Assembly (NCBI RefSeq): GCF_014641635.1
Contig: NZ_BMIC01000002.1
Coordinates: forward strand, 62,001-126,000
Source: Aquaticitalea lipolytica
Lineage (GTDB): Bacteria > Bacteroidota > Bacteroidia > Flavobacteriales > Flavobacteriaceae
Direction: 5' to 3'
DNA: 64,000 bases
Shown: positions 45,044-54,318 of the stretch, piece after piece
Layout: each line of letters starts with the position of its first letter
How positions within the stretch are numbered: position 1 is the stretch's first letter
The notes under the pieces: generated by a model
Told to the model about the DNA's origin: nothing
Seen by the model: the letters and a program-made list of their open reading frames with translations, nothing else
The model's database searches: none
Made by a program: the position numbers and the translations under genes

Positions 45044-47746
45044 TTAAAGTTGTTGATCAGGACGCTTACGCTGATCGTATTTAATATCTTTTAATAAGCT
45101 AGACTTAATACCTATAAAGAAATTCCAAGAACTTCTGGTGCTAAATGGTATCCAACTAAAGTTCATTCTCCAGCTTAATAAATCGCGTTCAAAACGCAAT
45201 TGAGTATAGGTGAATCCTTGGTTTTTAAAATCATATCCTGATGATGCACCAACTGTCCATTTTGGAGATAATTCAATATCTCCCGAAAACATTAAAGAGT
45301 GAGATGATATTTCATTTTCTCTCGCGTTGTTTGAATAATTAACAGCATAAGCCAATCGTAAACTCCACGGAATTTTATAATTGTAAAACTCTGATGGCTC
45401 TTCGTCTTTTTCCGACCTATCTTCATCAGTTAATCGTTTGTCAGCAAAATCTTGAGGTTTTCCAAATAAGTCATCAGATCGACCACCACTTCGCAATGAT
45501 TCCAATTCTGCATTTCTATCTGTATCAGTTTCACCAGAAAAACTTTTACTAGATAAAGTATAACTCATGTTAATATTAGCATTAGTTAATCTAAAAAGAC
45601 TTCCACCATTATTAATATTAAATTGGTCTATTTTATTATTGTTATTATCTAAAGCATAAGGGTCTAAAACAGCTCCGAAGTTTATGCTCATTTTATCATT
45701 TAGTATTTGTGTTCCTCCAGAAACTCTTACTGGACTCCATCTTAAAGAATCTGCTGCAAAATTGTATGATGTAGCAAAGTTAAGATTGTTTAATAGTATG
45801 ATTTTTTTAGGCTCAGTAGCTGTTGAGTCTTTATCTCTAATTTTTGCTTCAAAATTATTTGCTACAGATATTCCTAATGAACTAGAAAAGGTCTTGTTAG
45901 GAGCACCAAAGATAGATTCTTCAAACCTACTGTATTCTTGACGTGTTGTTCCGTTTGCAGTAATTACATCGAAAGTGTCATAATACTCATCAAAAGCAGG
46001 ATTAATATTATAACTTATAGATGGTCTCATTACGTGACGTATAGCTTGTATTTTAGGGTCTTTTCCTTCTTTTTTAAAGTCGAACATACCATAAATAGTT
46101 GTTCCAATACTTGTGCTAAAATTATACGTTCTAAAGCTATCAAAACCTCTAATGTCTTCCGTTACAACTTCATCATTTGTAGTATCGTAATATCTTTTAA
46201 TTGTGTTTAATGTCCAATTTTCATCAAAATTTGCATTAGCACTTAAACTAAAGTATTTGAATAACTTAAAATTTGTAGTAAAAGGAATACTATGCTGTAC
46301 ACCTGTAAGGGCATCATCAAACATTTCTTTTTTAAAGAATAAAGAATCTGTTGTTTGAATTCTGTTTTCTGCTCTTACATTATATTGAAAATTGACATTC
46401 TGTATAATTCCTTTTTTCGTTCCTGTTTTAGGTTCAAAAGGAAAAATACGACTTACACTAGCTTGAAAAGTAGGCAAAGTCATATTAATTTGTTGTGTAT
46501 TTGTATTTTGCGAATGTGTCGCAGTAACACTCATATTTACTTGTGGCTCTCCTTGAAATGTTTTTGAATAAGACACCGAAGATGATAACGTATTATTTAA
46601 AAAGTTTGAAGCGTTTAACTGATTTAATGATTCTTGATAATAACGACTACTACCTAAGTTAACCGAAGCAGAAAAACGAGAACTTGGGTTAGATTTTTGG
46701 TCTTGGTTATGTGACCATCTAATATTATATACAGACGATTTTGCGTAGTCTGGAAAACCACGCTCGCTAGTAATTAAGTTTTCATATCGAAAACCAATAT
46801 TTCCTCTAAAATGATAACGCCATGCATAACTAGATTCTACACGAAGTCCATAACTTCCATTAGTATAATAATCACCTAATACAGCTAAATCAATATAATC
46901 ACTTATAGCAAAATAATATCCACCATTCTGTAAAAAATAACCTCTCTCATTTTCTTGTCCAAAAGACGGAAAAATGATACCAGATGTTTGTTTATCTGTC
47001 ATTGGGAAATATGCAAAAGGCAGACCTATTGGAGTTGGTACATTATAAATGTACATATTAGTTAAACCTACTACAACCTTCTTATTAGGAACTATTTTAG
47101 CTTTACGCATGTAAAAATAAAACTCAGGATCATCTCTGTTTTCAGAGGTGGTAAATTTTCCATCTTTAATAAAATACACCGAATCGTTTTCCTTTTTAGT
47201 CAATGCAGCATCTATATAGCCACCACTTTGTTCTGTACGTGAATTATATATAAGAGCCTTTTTAGTTTCTGTATTAAAAATAATAGAATCAGGCTCAACT
47301 AAATTTGCGCCTTGTTTAAACTTTGGTGCTTGAGAGTATACACCAGCAGAATCTTTTAAGCGTCCTGCATAAACCAAATTTTTACTATAATCGATAACTA
47401 TAATACCAGATTTAATTTCCATATCCTGGTAGTATACTTCAGCTTCATCATAAAGGTAAATTTTTTGAAGACGCTGATTTATAGATACATACTCTTTAGC
47501 TTTATACTTTACAACATCTGTTAAAAATTCTTTTTTCTTAGGAATACTATCAGATACTAAAGTGTCTTTTTCTTTTATATTTATTGGTTGCGAGAATAAC
47601 GAATCTACACCTACAACTAAAGTGTCATTTATAGGTTTGGGTTTTATAGGATCTTTAGGTTTAGGAACCTCTTGAGCATAGCTAAAAGTGTTAATAAACA
47701 CTGTAAAACTTAAGATAAAAACTATGTAAAAGTTGTTTGTACGCAA
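45044..47746 (-). CDS. lptD: LPS-assembly protein LptD
   Basis: A 900-residue outer-membrane protein that inserts LPS into the outer leaflet. A signal peptide (about 1-25, FYIVFILSFTVFINTFSYAQ) is followed by an N-terminal OstA-like beta-jellyroll domain (about 70-240, INQRLQKIYLYDEAEVYYQD and IIVIDYSKNLVYAGRLKD) and a barrel. The start chosen is a TTG at 47746 (MRTNNFYIVF) because the longer TTG start at 47797 falls inside a -7 box (47795-47802) and would make an atypical N-terminus. The C-terminus is Lys/Arg-rich. LptE was not seen in this window. Confidence 0.88.
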   Translation of the reverse strand: MRTNNFYIVFILSFTVFINTFSYAQEVPKPKDPIKPKPINDTLVVGVDSLFSQPINIKEKDTLVSDSIPKKKEFLTDVVKYKAKEYVSINQRLQKIYLYDEAEVYYQDMEIKSGIIVIDYSKNLVYAGRLKDSAGVYSQAPKFKQGANLVEPDSIIFNTETKKALIYNSRTEQSGGYIDAALTKKENDSVYFIKDGKFTTSENRDDPEFYFYMRKAKIVPNKKVVVGLTNMYIYNVPTPIGLPFAYFPMTDKQTSGIIFPSFGQENERGYFLQNGGYYFAISDYIDLAVLGDYYTNGSYGLRVESSYAWRYHFRGNIGFRYENLITSERGFPDYAKSSVYNIRWSHNQDQKSNPSSRFSASVNLGSSRYYQESLNQLNASNFLNNTLSSSVSYSKTFQGEPQVNMSVTATHSQNTNTQQINMTLPTFQASVSRIFPFEPKTGTKKGIIQNVNFQYNVRAENRIQTTDSLFFKKEMFDDALTGVQHSIPFTTNFKLFKYFSLSANANFDENWTLNTIKRYYDTTNDEVVTEDIRGFDSFRTYNFSTSIGTTIYGMFDFKKEGKDPKIQAIRHVMRPSISYNINPAFDEYYDTFDVITANGTTRQEYSRFEESIFGAPNKTFSSSLGISVANNFEAKIRDKDSTATEPKKIILLNNLNFATSYNFAADSLRWSPVRVSGGTQILNDKMSINFGAVLDPYALDNNNNKIDQFNINNGGSLFRLTNANINMSYTLSSKSFSGETDTDRNAELESLRSGGRSDDLFGKPQDFADKRLTDEDRSEKDEEPSEFYNYKIPWSLRLAYAVNYSNNARENEISSHSLMFSGDIELSPKWTVGASSGYDFKNQGFTYTQLRFERDLLSWRMNFSWIPFSTRSSWNFFIGIKSSLLKDIKYDQRKRPDQQL

Positions 47747-47794
47747 TGCTTTTAAATGTATTTTTGTAAAAGTATGGCTCGGTTTTTGAAAAGC

Positions 47795-47802
47795 CAAAAT
47801 TA
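47795..47802 (-). promoter_or_regulatory. -7 box (TAATTTTG) for lptD
   Basis: The minus strand reads TAATTTTG at 47802-47795, overlapping the longer TTG start and about 49 bases ahead of the preferred TTG at 47746. Confidence 0.45.
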
Positions 47803-47858
47803 CATATATTTTTTTGTGATTAATTTATTAATCAAATTAAAATTTAAAAATTAACTTA

Positions 47859-47877
47859 TACTCAATACTATTGAGTA
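47859..47877. promoter_or_regulatory. Inverted repeat in the lptD/amidase divergent region
   Basis: TACTCAAT-ACT-ATTGAGTA, a perfect 8-base inverted repeat with a three-base spacer. It lies between the divergent lptD and amidase genes, 33 bases before the amidase ATG. A possible operator. Confidence 0.4.
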
Positions 47878-47909
47878 ATAAATAGCATTTTTTATCCGTT
47901 AAAACCGTT

Positions 47910-49061
47910 ATGAGAACGAACTTACAATCTATAATCGTATTTGCAGTAGTTATATTTACATTTTCTTTAACATCTGGTTACGCTTTTCAAAAAAATAAAG
48001 ACAAATTTATTGTTGTTTTAGACGCAGGCCATGGAGGAAAAGATCCAGGTAAGAATTCTAAATATGGCTATAAAGAAAAAGATATAGCGCTTCAAGTAGT
48101 TTTAGCTGTTGGTAAAATGCTTGAAGAAAATCCAAATATTAAAGTAGTTTATACACGTAAAACAGACGTGTTTGTTGAGTTAAAGGACAGAGCTAAGATT
48201 GCGAATAATGCAAAAGCAGATTTGTTTGTATCTATTCATTGTAACGCTCACCATACTGAAGCTTACGGAACAGAAACTTATGTTTTAGATGTTGGTAATA
48301 CTAATAGAAACTTCGAGGTTGCCAAGGCAGAAAACGAAGTAATCTTTTTAGAGGATGATTACGAAAAGCATTATGATGGTTTTAATCCAAATTCGCCAGA
48401 ATCTGTTATTGGAATTTCAATACAACAAGAAGAGTTTACAGAGCAAAGTATACTATTGGCAACATTAATTGAAAAAAACTTTTCAAATAAAATTAATCGT
48501 AAAAGTAGAGGTGTAAAACAAGCTAGTTTATGGGTTATTCACCAAACTGCAATGCCAAGCGTGCTTATTGAAACTGGTTTTGTAACCAATAAAGAAGAAG
48601 GAGCATATTTAAATTCTTCAAAAGGTCAAGATGAAGTATCAACATCAATTTATGACGCTATTGTTAGTTACAAAAAGGTTTTAGATCAAAATGTTGGCGA
48701 AAATATTTATGCAACTAATGACACTGTAAAAACAAAACCAGAAAAGGAAAAAGTAGATGTTATTGTTGAAGAAAAGCAAACTGAGCAAATATATAATAAT
48801 ATTGTTTTTAAGGTGCAATTAGTCGCAAGTTCACGTAAAATAGACCCAAAACCGAATAATTTTAAGGGATTAAGTGATATTTCAAGAGAGAAAGAAGGCG
48901 GTTTGTTTAAATACTTTTATGGTTACACATCAGACTACAATAAAATAAAACAGTTGCAATCTGTTGCTCAGTCTAAAGGATATACAAGCTGTTTTATTGT
49001 TGCGTATAAAGATGGAAAGCGAATAGACCTCAATGATGCATTAAAAACAACCTCTAATTAA
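47910..49061 (+). CDS. N-acetylmuramoyl-L-alanine amidase (Amidase_3) with a SPOR-like C-terminus
   Basis: A 383-residue periplasmic hydrolase. A signal peptide (about 1-26) leads to the Amidase_3 domain (about 32-250) with zinc ligands in VLDAGHGGKDPG, YKEKDIAL and VSIHCNAHHTE, and the catalytic Glu in LIETGFVTNKEEG. It removes peptides from MurNAc. The C-terminus (about 300-380, IVFKVQLVASSRKIDPK and YTSCFIVAYKDGKRI) resembles a SPOR domain that binds septal peptidoglycan. An MCE protein gene follows after 55 bases with its own -7 box. Confidence 0.92.
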   Translation: MRTNLQSIIVFAVVIFTFSLTSGYAFQKNKDKFIVVLDAGHGGKDPGKNSKYGYKEKDIALQVVLAVGKMLEENPNIKVVYTRKTDVFVELKDRAKIANNAKADLFVSIHCNAHHTEAYGTETYVLDVGNTNRNFEVAKAENEVIFLEDDYEKHYDGFNPNSPESVIGISIQQEEFTEQSILLATLIEKNFSNKINRKSRGVKQASLWVIHQTAMPSVLIETGFVTNKEEGAYLNSSKGQDEVSTSIYDAIVSYKKVLDQNVGENIYATNDTVKTKPEKEKVDVIVEEKQTEQIYNNIVFKVQLVASSRKIDPKPNNFKGLSDISREKEGGLFKYFYGYTSDYNKIKQLQSVAQSKGYTSCFIVAYKDGKRIDLNDALKTTSN

Positions 49062-49085
49062 AAACATTCTTAATAGAATTATTCC

Positions 49086-49093
49086 TAATTTTG
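49086..49093 (+). promoter_or_regulatory. -7 box (TAATTTTG) for the MCE gene
   Basis: TAATTTTG lies 23 bases before the TTG start at 49117, so the gene may have its own promoter in addition to read-through from the amidase gene. Confidence 0.4.
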
Positions 49094-49116
49094 TGTGCAA
49101 CCAAATATTCTAAGCA

Positions 49117-50070
49117 TTGAAAATATCAAGAGAAGTAAAAACAGCCATTTTAGTTATTTTAGGAGTATTGCTCCTAGTGTTTTTAATTAACTATTTAAAA
49201 GGTGTAAATCTATTTGATTCAACTAGTAAATATCACACAGAGTTTGAATACAACTCATTAAATGCATCATCTCCTGTTACTATAAAAGGTAATAATATTG
49301 GTAAAATTGATGCTATAACTTACGATTATAAAACAGGTAAAACTAAAGTTACTATTTCAGTTGATAAAAACTTAAACTTCCCTAAAAACAGTAAAATACG
49401 TATGTACGAAACTGGTTTAATGGGAGGAAATGGTCTTGCTATTATTCCTGGAGATTCTAGCGAAAATGCTAAAAGTGGTGATTTGCTTGAATCTGAAGTT
49501 GAATTTGGTTTGGTAACAAGTCTATCAAAAAACTTTTCAGGATTAAGTGAAAACTTAGATACTACTTTACAATCTGTCGACACTTTATTAGGCAATCTTA
49601 ATAAATTAGTTGTAGATGATTCAGAAATTGGATTAAGAAGAACGATGGCAGAATTAAATGCTACTATTGTTTCATTTAAAAACACATCTAACAATCTTAA
49701 TTCGCTATTAGCCAAAAATGATAAAGACTTAACATCTGCAATTAAAAACTTTAATTCAATTACTGCAGATATGGCAACAGTTACTAACGATTTAAAAACT
49801 GTTGAATTATCAAAAACTGTTGCAGAATTAGATAACACATTACTTAATATCAATGCAATGATGTCTGATATTAAAAGTGGTAATGGCTCGCTAGGAAAAC
49901 TATTACAAGACGAAGGACTTTATAATAACCTTGAAGGCGCTTCAAAACAATTAGAACAATTACTTCAAGATATGAAACTAAACCCTAAACGTTATGTTCA
50001 TTTTTCACTTTTTGGAAAAAAAGCAAAACAATATGACGCTGAAGGTAATGAAGTAAAAGAAAAAAACTAA
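49117..50070 (+). CDS. MlaD/MCE family protein
   Basis: A 317-residue protein with one N-terminal membrane span (about 8-26, TAILVILGVLLLVFLINYL) and an MCE domain (about 36-115, with KGNNIGKIDAITYDYKTG and YETGLMGGNGLAIIPGD). A helical C-terminal region (about 130-300) is built of Leu/Asn-rich heptads, typical of MCE proteins that form tunnels for lipid transfer. The start is a TTG at 49117. The neighbouring mlaE/mlaF-type permease and ATPase genes are not here. The downstream Fe-S gene follows after 12 bases. Confidence 0.88.
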   Translation: MKISREVKTAILVILGVLLLVFLINYLKGVNLFDSTSKYHTEFEYNSLNASSPVTIKGNNIGKIDAITYDYKTGKTKVTISVDKNLNFPKNSKIRMYETGLMGGNGLAIIPGDSSENAKSGDLLESEVEFGLVTSLSKNFSGLSENLDTTLQSVDTLLGNLNKLVVDDSEIGLRRTMAELNATIVSFKNTSNNLNSLLAKNDKDLTSAIKNFNSITADMATVTNDLKTVELSKTVAELDNTLLNINAMMSDIKSGNGSLGKLLQDEGLYNNLEGASKQLEQLLQDMKLNPKRYVHFSLFGKKAKQYDAEGNEVKEKN

Positions 50071-50082
50071 TCACTAACCAAC

Positions 50083-51390
50083 ATGAATTACATTCCAAAT
50101 ATACTATTCGCTATCGCGCTTATTGCTGGCATTGGTTACTTTGCTAAAAATGTAAAAAAACTTATTCGCAATATTAAACTTGGTCATGATGTAGATGTCA
50201 GTGATAATAAATCACAACGCTGGAAAAATATGGCAATGATTGCTTTAGGGCAAAGCAAAATGGTACGTCGACCAATAGCTGGCTTTTTACACGTTATTGT
50301 TTACGTTGGTTTTGTTATTATTAATATTGAAGTATTAGAAATAATTATCGATGGTCTTTTTGGTACACATCGTGTGTTCTCATCAATAGGTTCGTTATAT
50401 GGAGTTTTAATTGGCTCTTTTGAAATTCTAGCAGCATTAGTATTTATTTCTGTTGTCATTTTTTGGTTACGTCGTAATGTTATAAAGTTGCAACGTTTCT
50501 GGAAAGCAGAAATGACAAGCTGGCCTAAAAATGATGGTAATTTCATTCTGTATTTTGAAATGGTATTAATGACATTGTTTTTAGTAATGAATGCAACAGA
50601 TATTTCATTTCAGGAAATGAATAGTGGTAATATTATTAGCCAATATATAGCACCCATTTTCAGTGGACTTTCAGAAGGAACAATTCATATTATAGAAAGA
50701 GCAGCTTGGTGGATGCATATACTTGGTGTTTTAGTGTTCTTAAACTATTTGTATTTTTCTAAACACTTACACATATTGCTAGCGTTCCCAAATACTTATT
50801 ATGGTAAAACTAGACCAAAAGGACAATTTGATAACCTTGAAGCAGTTACAAAAGAAGTAAAAATGATGATGGACCCAAATGTTGATCCATTTGCTGCACC
50901 ACCAGAAGGAGCCGAAAATGCTGTTCCAGCAAAATTTGGTGCAAGTGATGTTCAAGATTTAAGTTGGGTAAGTTTATTAAACGCATATACATGTACCGAA
51001 TGTGGTCGATGTACTAGTGAGTGTCCTGCAAACCAAACAGGAAAAAAACTATCGCCTCGTAAAATAATGATGGATACCAGAGATCGATTAGAAGAAGTAG
51101 GCAAAAATATTGATGCAAATAAAGGCGAATTTAAACCAGATGGTAAGCAATTACTAGACGATTATATAACGCGCGAAGAACTTTGGGCTTGTACTAGTTG
51201 TAATGCATGTGTAGAAGCTTGTCCTGTAAGTATAGATCCACTATCTATTATTTTAGACATGAGACGTTATTTAGTCATGGAACAAAGCGCAGCACCAACA
51301 GAGTTAAATAATATGATGACCAATATAGAAAATAATGGTGCACCTTGGCCTTACAATCAAATGGACAGGTTAAATTGGAAAAACGAATAG
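50083..51390 (+). CDS. (Fe-S)-binding membrane oxidoreductase subunit (HdrD/GlpC-like)
   Basis: A 435-residue protein with four or five membrane spans in the N-terminal half (about 1-235). The cytoplasmic half has two ferredoxin-type [4Fe-4S] motifs, CTECGRCTSECPANQTG and CTSCNACVEACPVSID. The layout is that of a quinone-linked heterodisulfide-reductase-like or respiratory-chain electron-entry subunit. The CCG-domain protein encoded downstream (51496) is the natural partner. The donor is unknown. No flavoprotein is adjacent. Confidence 0.88.
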   Translation: MNYIPNILFAIALIAGIGYFAKNVKKLIRNIKLGHDVDVSDNKSQRWKNMAMIALGQSKMVRRPIAGFLHVIVYVGFVIINIEVLEIIIDGLFGTHRVFSSIGSLYGVLIGSFEILAALVFISVVIFWLRRNVIKLQRFWKAEMTSWPKNDGNFILYFEMVLMTLFLVMNATDISFQEMNSGNIISQYIAPIFSGLSEGTIHIIERAAWWMHILGVLVFLNYLYFSKHLHILLAFPNTYYGKTRPKGQFDNLEAVTKEVKMMMDPNVDPFAAPPEGAENAVPAKFGASDVQDLSWVSLLNAYTCTECGRCTSECPANQTGKKLSPRKIMMDTRDRLEEVGKNIDANKGEFKPDGKQLLDDYITREELWACTSCNACVEACPVSIDPLSIILDMRRYLVMEQSAAPTELNNMMTNIENNGAPWPYNQMDRLNWKNE

Positions 51391-51400
51391 AATAATAATG

Positions 51401-51475
51401 GCGTTACCACAAGGGTCGGGCTTTCACAAGTCGCTCTTTTTTAAGGAGCTCCAACAATAGTTCAATCCCTAACGC
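51401..51475. repeat. Flavobacterial dispersed repeat (GCGTTACC...CCCTAACGC)
   Basis: Begins GCGTTACCACAAGGGTCGGG and ends CAATCCCTAACGC, so GCGTTA (51401-51406) pairs with TAACGC (51470-51475) and AGGG with CCCT. An inner GCTC/GAGC hairpin lies in the middle. Sequences with this form recur in flavobacterial genomes, from memory. It is inside the gap between two cotranscribed Fe-S genes. Confidence 0.6.
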
Positions 51476-51495
51476 AATAAAACAAACTCAATACA

Positions 51496-52287
51496 ATGAG
51501 CGAATTACTAAAAGTGCCTACAATGGCAGAATTTATGGCACAAGGCAAACAACCAGAAGTTTTATTTTGGGTTGGTTGTGCTGGAAGTTTTGATGATAGA
51601 GCAAAAAAAATAACAAAGGCTTTTGTTAAATTACTTAATAAATCTAATGTAGAATTTGCAGTTTTAGGAACCGAGGAAAGTTGTACAGGCGATCCTGCAA
51701 AACGTGCTGGTAATGAGTTTTTATTTCAAATGCAAGCTGTTACTAATATAGAAGTAATGAATGCTTACGAAGTAAAAAAAATAGTTACAGCTTGTCCGCA
51801 CTGTTTTAATACCATTAAAAATGAGTATCCTGAATTAGGTGGTAAATATGAAGTGATGCATCACACTCAGTTTTTAAAAACATTACTTGACGAAGGTAGA
51901 TTAACAATTGAAGGTGGTCAGTTTAAAGGAAAGCGTATTACATTTCATGATCCTTGTTATTTAGGTCGTGCTAATAATGTATATGAAGCACCAAGAGATT
52001 TAATTCGCAAACTTGAAGCCGAACTTATTGAAATGAAAAACTGCAGACGTAATGGTTTATGTTGTGGAGCAGGAGGAGCGCAAATGTTTAAAGAGCCAGA
52101 AAAAGGAAATAAAGATGTTAATGTTGAGCGTACTGAACAAGCACTAGATGTAAAACCTCAAATTATAGCTGCTGGTTGTCCGTTTTGTAATACTATGATG
52201 ACAGATGGTGTAAAAGCCAAAGAAAAAGAAAGTGATGTTGCTGTAATGGATATTGCAGAACTTATTGCTAACGCACAAGATTTGTAA
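51496..52287 (+). CDS. (Fe-S)-binding protein with CCG domains (HdrB-like)
   Basis: A 263-residue soluble protein. Two cysteine-rich CCG-type motifs bind noncubane Fe-S clusters in this family. The first includes ACPHCFNTIKNEY and ESCTGDPAKR. The second includes HDPCYLGRANN, NGLCCGAGGAQMF and GCPFCNTMMTDG. The order and the CPHCF/CCGAGG residues fit the HdrB and glycolate-oxidase GlcF-like family. It is probably the partner of the membrane Fe-S protein encoded upstream. The gene pair is separated by the repeat at 51401-51475. Confidence 0.88.
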   Translation: MSELLKVPTMAEFMAQGKQPEVLFWVGCAGSFDDRAKKITKAFVKLLNKSNVEFAVLGTEESCTGDPAKRAGNEFLFQMQAVTNIEVMNAYEVKKIVTACPHCFNTIKNEYPELGGKYEVMHHTQFLKTLLDEGRLTIEGGQFKGKRITFHDPCYLGRANNVYEAPRDLIRKLEAELIEMKNCRRNGLCCGAGGAQMFKEPEKGNKDVNVERTEQALDVKPQIIAAGCPFCNTMMTDGVKAKEKESDVAVMDIAELIANAQDL

Positions 52288-52336
52288 TACCATTAATTTT
52301 AAGAAAATTTCAAAAACGGCAGAGAGAACAACTATA

Positions 52337-53560
52337 ATGACGAAAGAGATTTTTTTATTAAATATTTCAGGGCAAGATAAACCAGGATTAACATCAAGTC
52401 TAACAAGTGTTTTAGCACAATATGATGCTAAAGTGCTCGATATTGGTCAGGCAAACATTCATGAAACTTTATCATTAGGAATGTTATTCGAAATTCAAGC
52501 AGGAGAACAATCATCTGCAGTACAAAAAGATTTACTTTTTAAGGCATACGAACTAGGAATTACAGCCAAATTTACATCAATCACACTTGAAGATTATGAA
52601 CATTGGGTAAGCTTACAAGGAAAGGACAGGTTTATTGTAACTATTTTAGGAGAAAAACTCTCTGCACATCAAATCTCTGAAGTCACTAAAGTAATTTCAA
52701 ACCAAAATTTGAATATTGATGCTATCAAAAGACTAACAGGACGTTTATCTCTCTTAAAAAAAGATGAATATCCAAGAGCTTCAATAGAATTATCGATTAG
52801 AGGTAAATTAGAAAATAAAGCAGCACTTACTGAAAAATTCATGCAAATATCACGCAATTTAGATGTCGATATTGCATTTCAAGAAGATAATTTATACAGA
52901 CGAAATAGACGCTTGGTTTGTTTTGATATGGATTCTACACTAATACAAACTGAAGTTATAGATGAATTAGCAGAATTAGCAGGTGTCGGAGACCAGGTTA
53001 AAGCAATTACAGAAGCTGCTATGCGAGGCGAAATAGACTTTAATGAAAGTTTTATAAGTCGCATGAAACTTTTAAAAGGTTTAAGTGAAGAAGTACTTCA
53101 AGATGTAGCAATAAATTTACCTATAACTAAAGGCGCCAGAAGACTTATGGCTGCTTTAAAAAGTTACGGATTTAAAACTGCAATTTTATCAGGTGGTTTT
53201 ACATATTTTGGCAACTATTTACAAAAAGAGTTAGGTATAGACTATGTTTATGCAAATCAGTTTGAGATTAAAGATGGCATTTTAACTGGTAATTATGTTG
53301 GAGAAATTGTAAATGGTGAAAAAAAAGCAGAGTACCTTAAAGAAATTGCAATTAAAGAAGGAATAGATATTAATCAAACTATAGCAGTTGGTGATGGTGC
53401 TAACGATTTACCAATGCTAAATTTAGCAGGACTTGGTATTGCTTTTCATGCAAAACCAACAGTAAAAGACAATGCACAAAGTTCAATTTCAAATATTGGA
53501 TTAGATGGTGTGTTATATTTGTTAGGATATCATGATAAGCATATAGATTTAATAAAATAG
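52337..53560 (+). CDS. serB: Phosphoserine phosphatase with N-terminal ACT-like domains
   Basis: A 407-residue enzyme that converts O-phosphoserine to serine. The N-terminal half has two ACT-like regulatory domains (about 1-85 and 95-175). The HAD motifs follow: CFDMDSTLIQTE (nucleophile Asp and acid Asp), LSGGF with the substrate-binding Ser, then Lys, and VGDGANDLPML. The start is placed at the ATG at 52337 (MTKEIFLLN). The frame is open back to 52253, but the extra 28 residues overlap the upstream stop and do not look like an ACT start. Confidence 0.94.
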   Translation: MTKEIFLLNISGQDKPGLTSSLTSVLAQYDAKVLDIGQANIHETLSLGMLFEIQAGEQSSAVQKDLLFKAYELGITAKFTSITLEDYEHWVSLQGKDRFIVTILGEKLSAHQISEVTKVISNQNLNIDAIKRLTGRLSLLKKDEYPRASIELSIRGKLENKAALTEKFMQISRNLDVDIAFQEDNLYRRNRRLVCFDMDSTLIQTEVIDELAELAGVGDQVKAITEAAMRGEIDFNESFISRMKLLKGLSEEVLQDVAINLPITKGARRLMAALKSYGFKTAILSGGFTYFGNYLQKELGIDYVYANQFEIKDGILTGNYVGEIVNGEKKAEYLKEIAIKEGIDINQTIAVGDGANDLPMLNLAGLGIAFHAKPTVKDNAQSSISNIGLDGVLYLLGYHDKHIDLIK

Positions 53561-53615
53561 ATATTTTAATGACTATTTAAATAAAGCATTCATTAAAAAG
53601 TTATGAAAAAACATC

Positions 53616-53623
53616 TAAATTTG
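53616..53623 (+). promoter_or_regulatory. -7 box (TAAATTTG) for the gene at 53664
   Basis: TAAATTTG lies 40 bases before the ATG at 53664. No clear -33 element. Confidence 0.4.
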
Positions 53624-53663
53624 AATAATTCAATAAGTAATCAATTTTATAAAACCCAAACTA

Positions 53664-54314
53664 ATGATTAGATCAGTACTACTTTTGTTGTTGACGTTTT
53701 CAGTACAATTAAGTGTGTCTCAAAATAAAACAAAACAAGAAGTTCTTCAACTTATGGCTGAAGACACTTGTGAATGTATAAAAAATGATTCTGTTGCATT
53801 TGCCAAAGATGTGAGTTTAGAAAAAAAAGAAATGGCTTTAGGTTTATGTATTTTTAATAGCTATAATAAACGTAAAGACGAAACAAATACATTTAAAGGT
53901 GATACGTTTGAAAACATTGAAGAAGTAGCTGAACAAGTAGGTATGCTTATGATATCTGTTTGCGGATCAGAGTTTATGGCAATATTTTCAAGTGATGAAT
54001 TATATTCATTAGCAACTGATGAAGATGAAGATATGCCACCACCACCTCCAGCACCTAAAAATGAAAACGACTTTAATATGGAGGTCACATTATCATCTCT
54101 TCACAACGATGCCATATCACATATAACAGTGAAAGATGAGTTTGGTAAAGAACATAAATTTGTAGTTATTGAGCAATTTGAAGGATATGACTTATTAAAG
54201 ACTAAAAACTTCAGTAAGCCTTTTAGAATTTATTATAGAGAGCAAAGTTTTTTCGATTTAAGTGAGAAGCGTTACGTTACAAAAAAGGTAGTTAAGTATT
54301 TAGAAAAAATATAG
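53664..54314 (+). CDS. Secreted protein of unknown function with a proline linker
   Basis: A 216-residue protein with a signal peptide (about 1-20, ending LSVSQ). A helical N-terminal half contains cysteines (DTCECIKND, LGLCIFN, ISVCGSE). A linker MPPPPPAPKNEND follows near 125-137, then a compact C-terminal part (about 140-215) with beta strands (HITVKDEFGKEHKFVVIEQF). No domain is recognised. It is followed four bases later by the gene at 54319, so they are likely cotranscribed. Confidence 0.7.
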   Translation: MIRSVLLLLLTFSVQLSVSQNKTKQEVLQLMAEDTCECIKNDSVAFAKDVSLEKKEMALGLCIFNSYNKRKDETNTFKGDTFENIEEVAEQVGMLMISVCGSEFMAIFSSDELYSLATDEDEDMPPPPPAPKNENDFNMEVTLSSLHNDAISHITVKDEFGKEHKFVVIEQFEGYDLLKTKNFSKPFRIYYREQSFFDLSEKRYVTKKVVKYLEKI

Positions 54315-54318
54315 GTTT

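Noticed and set aside
49326-49853. 175-codon minus-strand open frame inside the MCE gene
   Set aside because: Antisense to a well-supported gene and low in complexity. No promoter or family signal.
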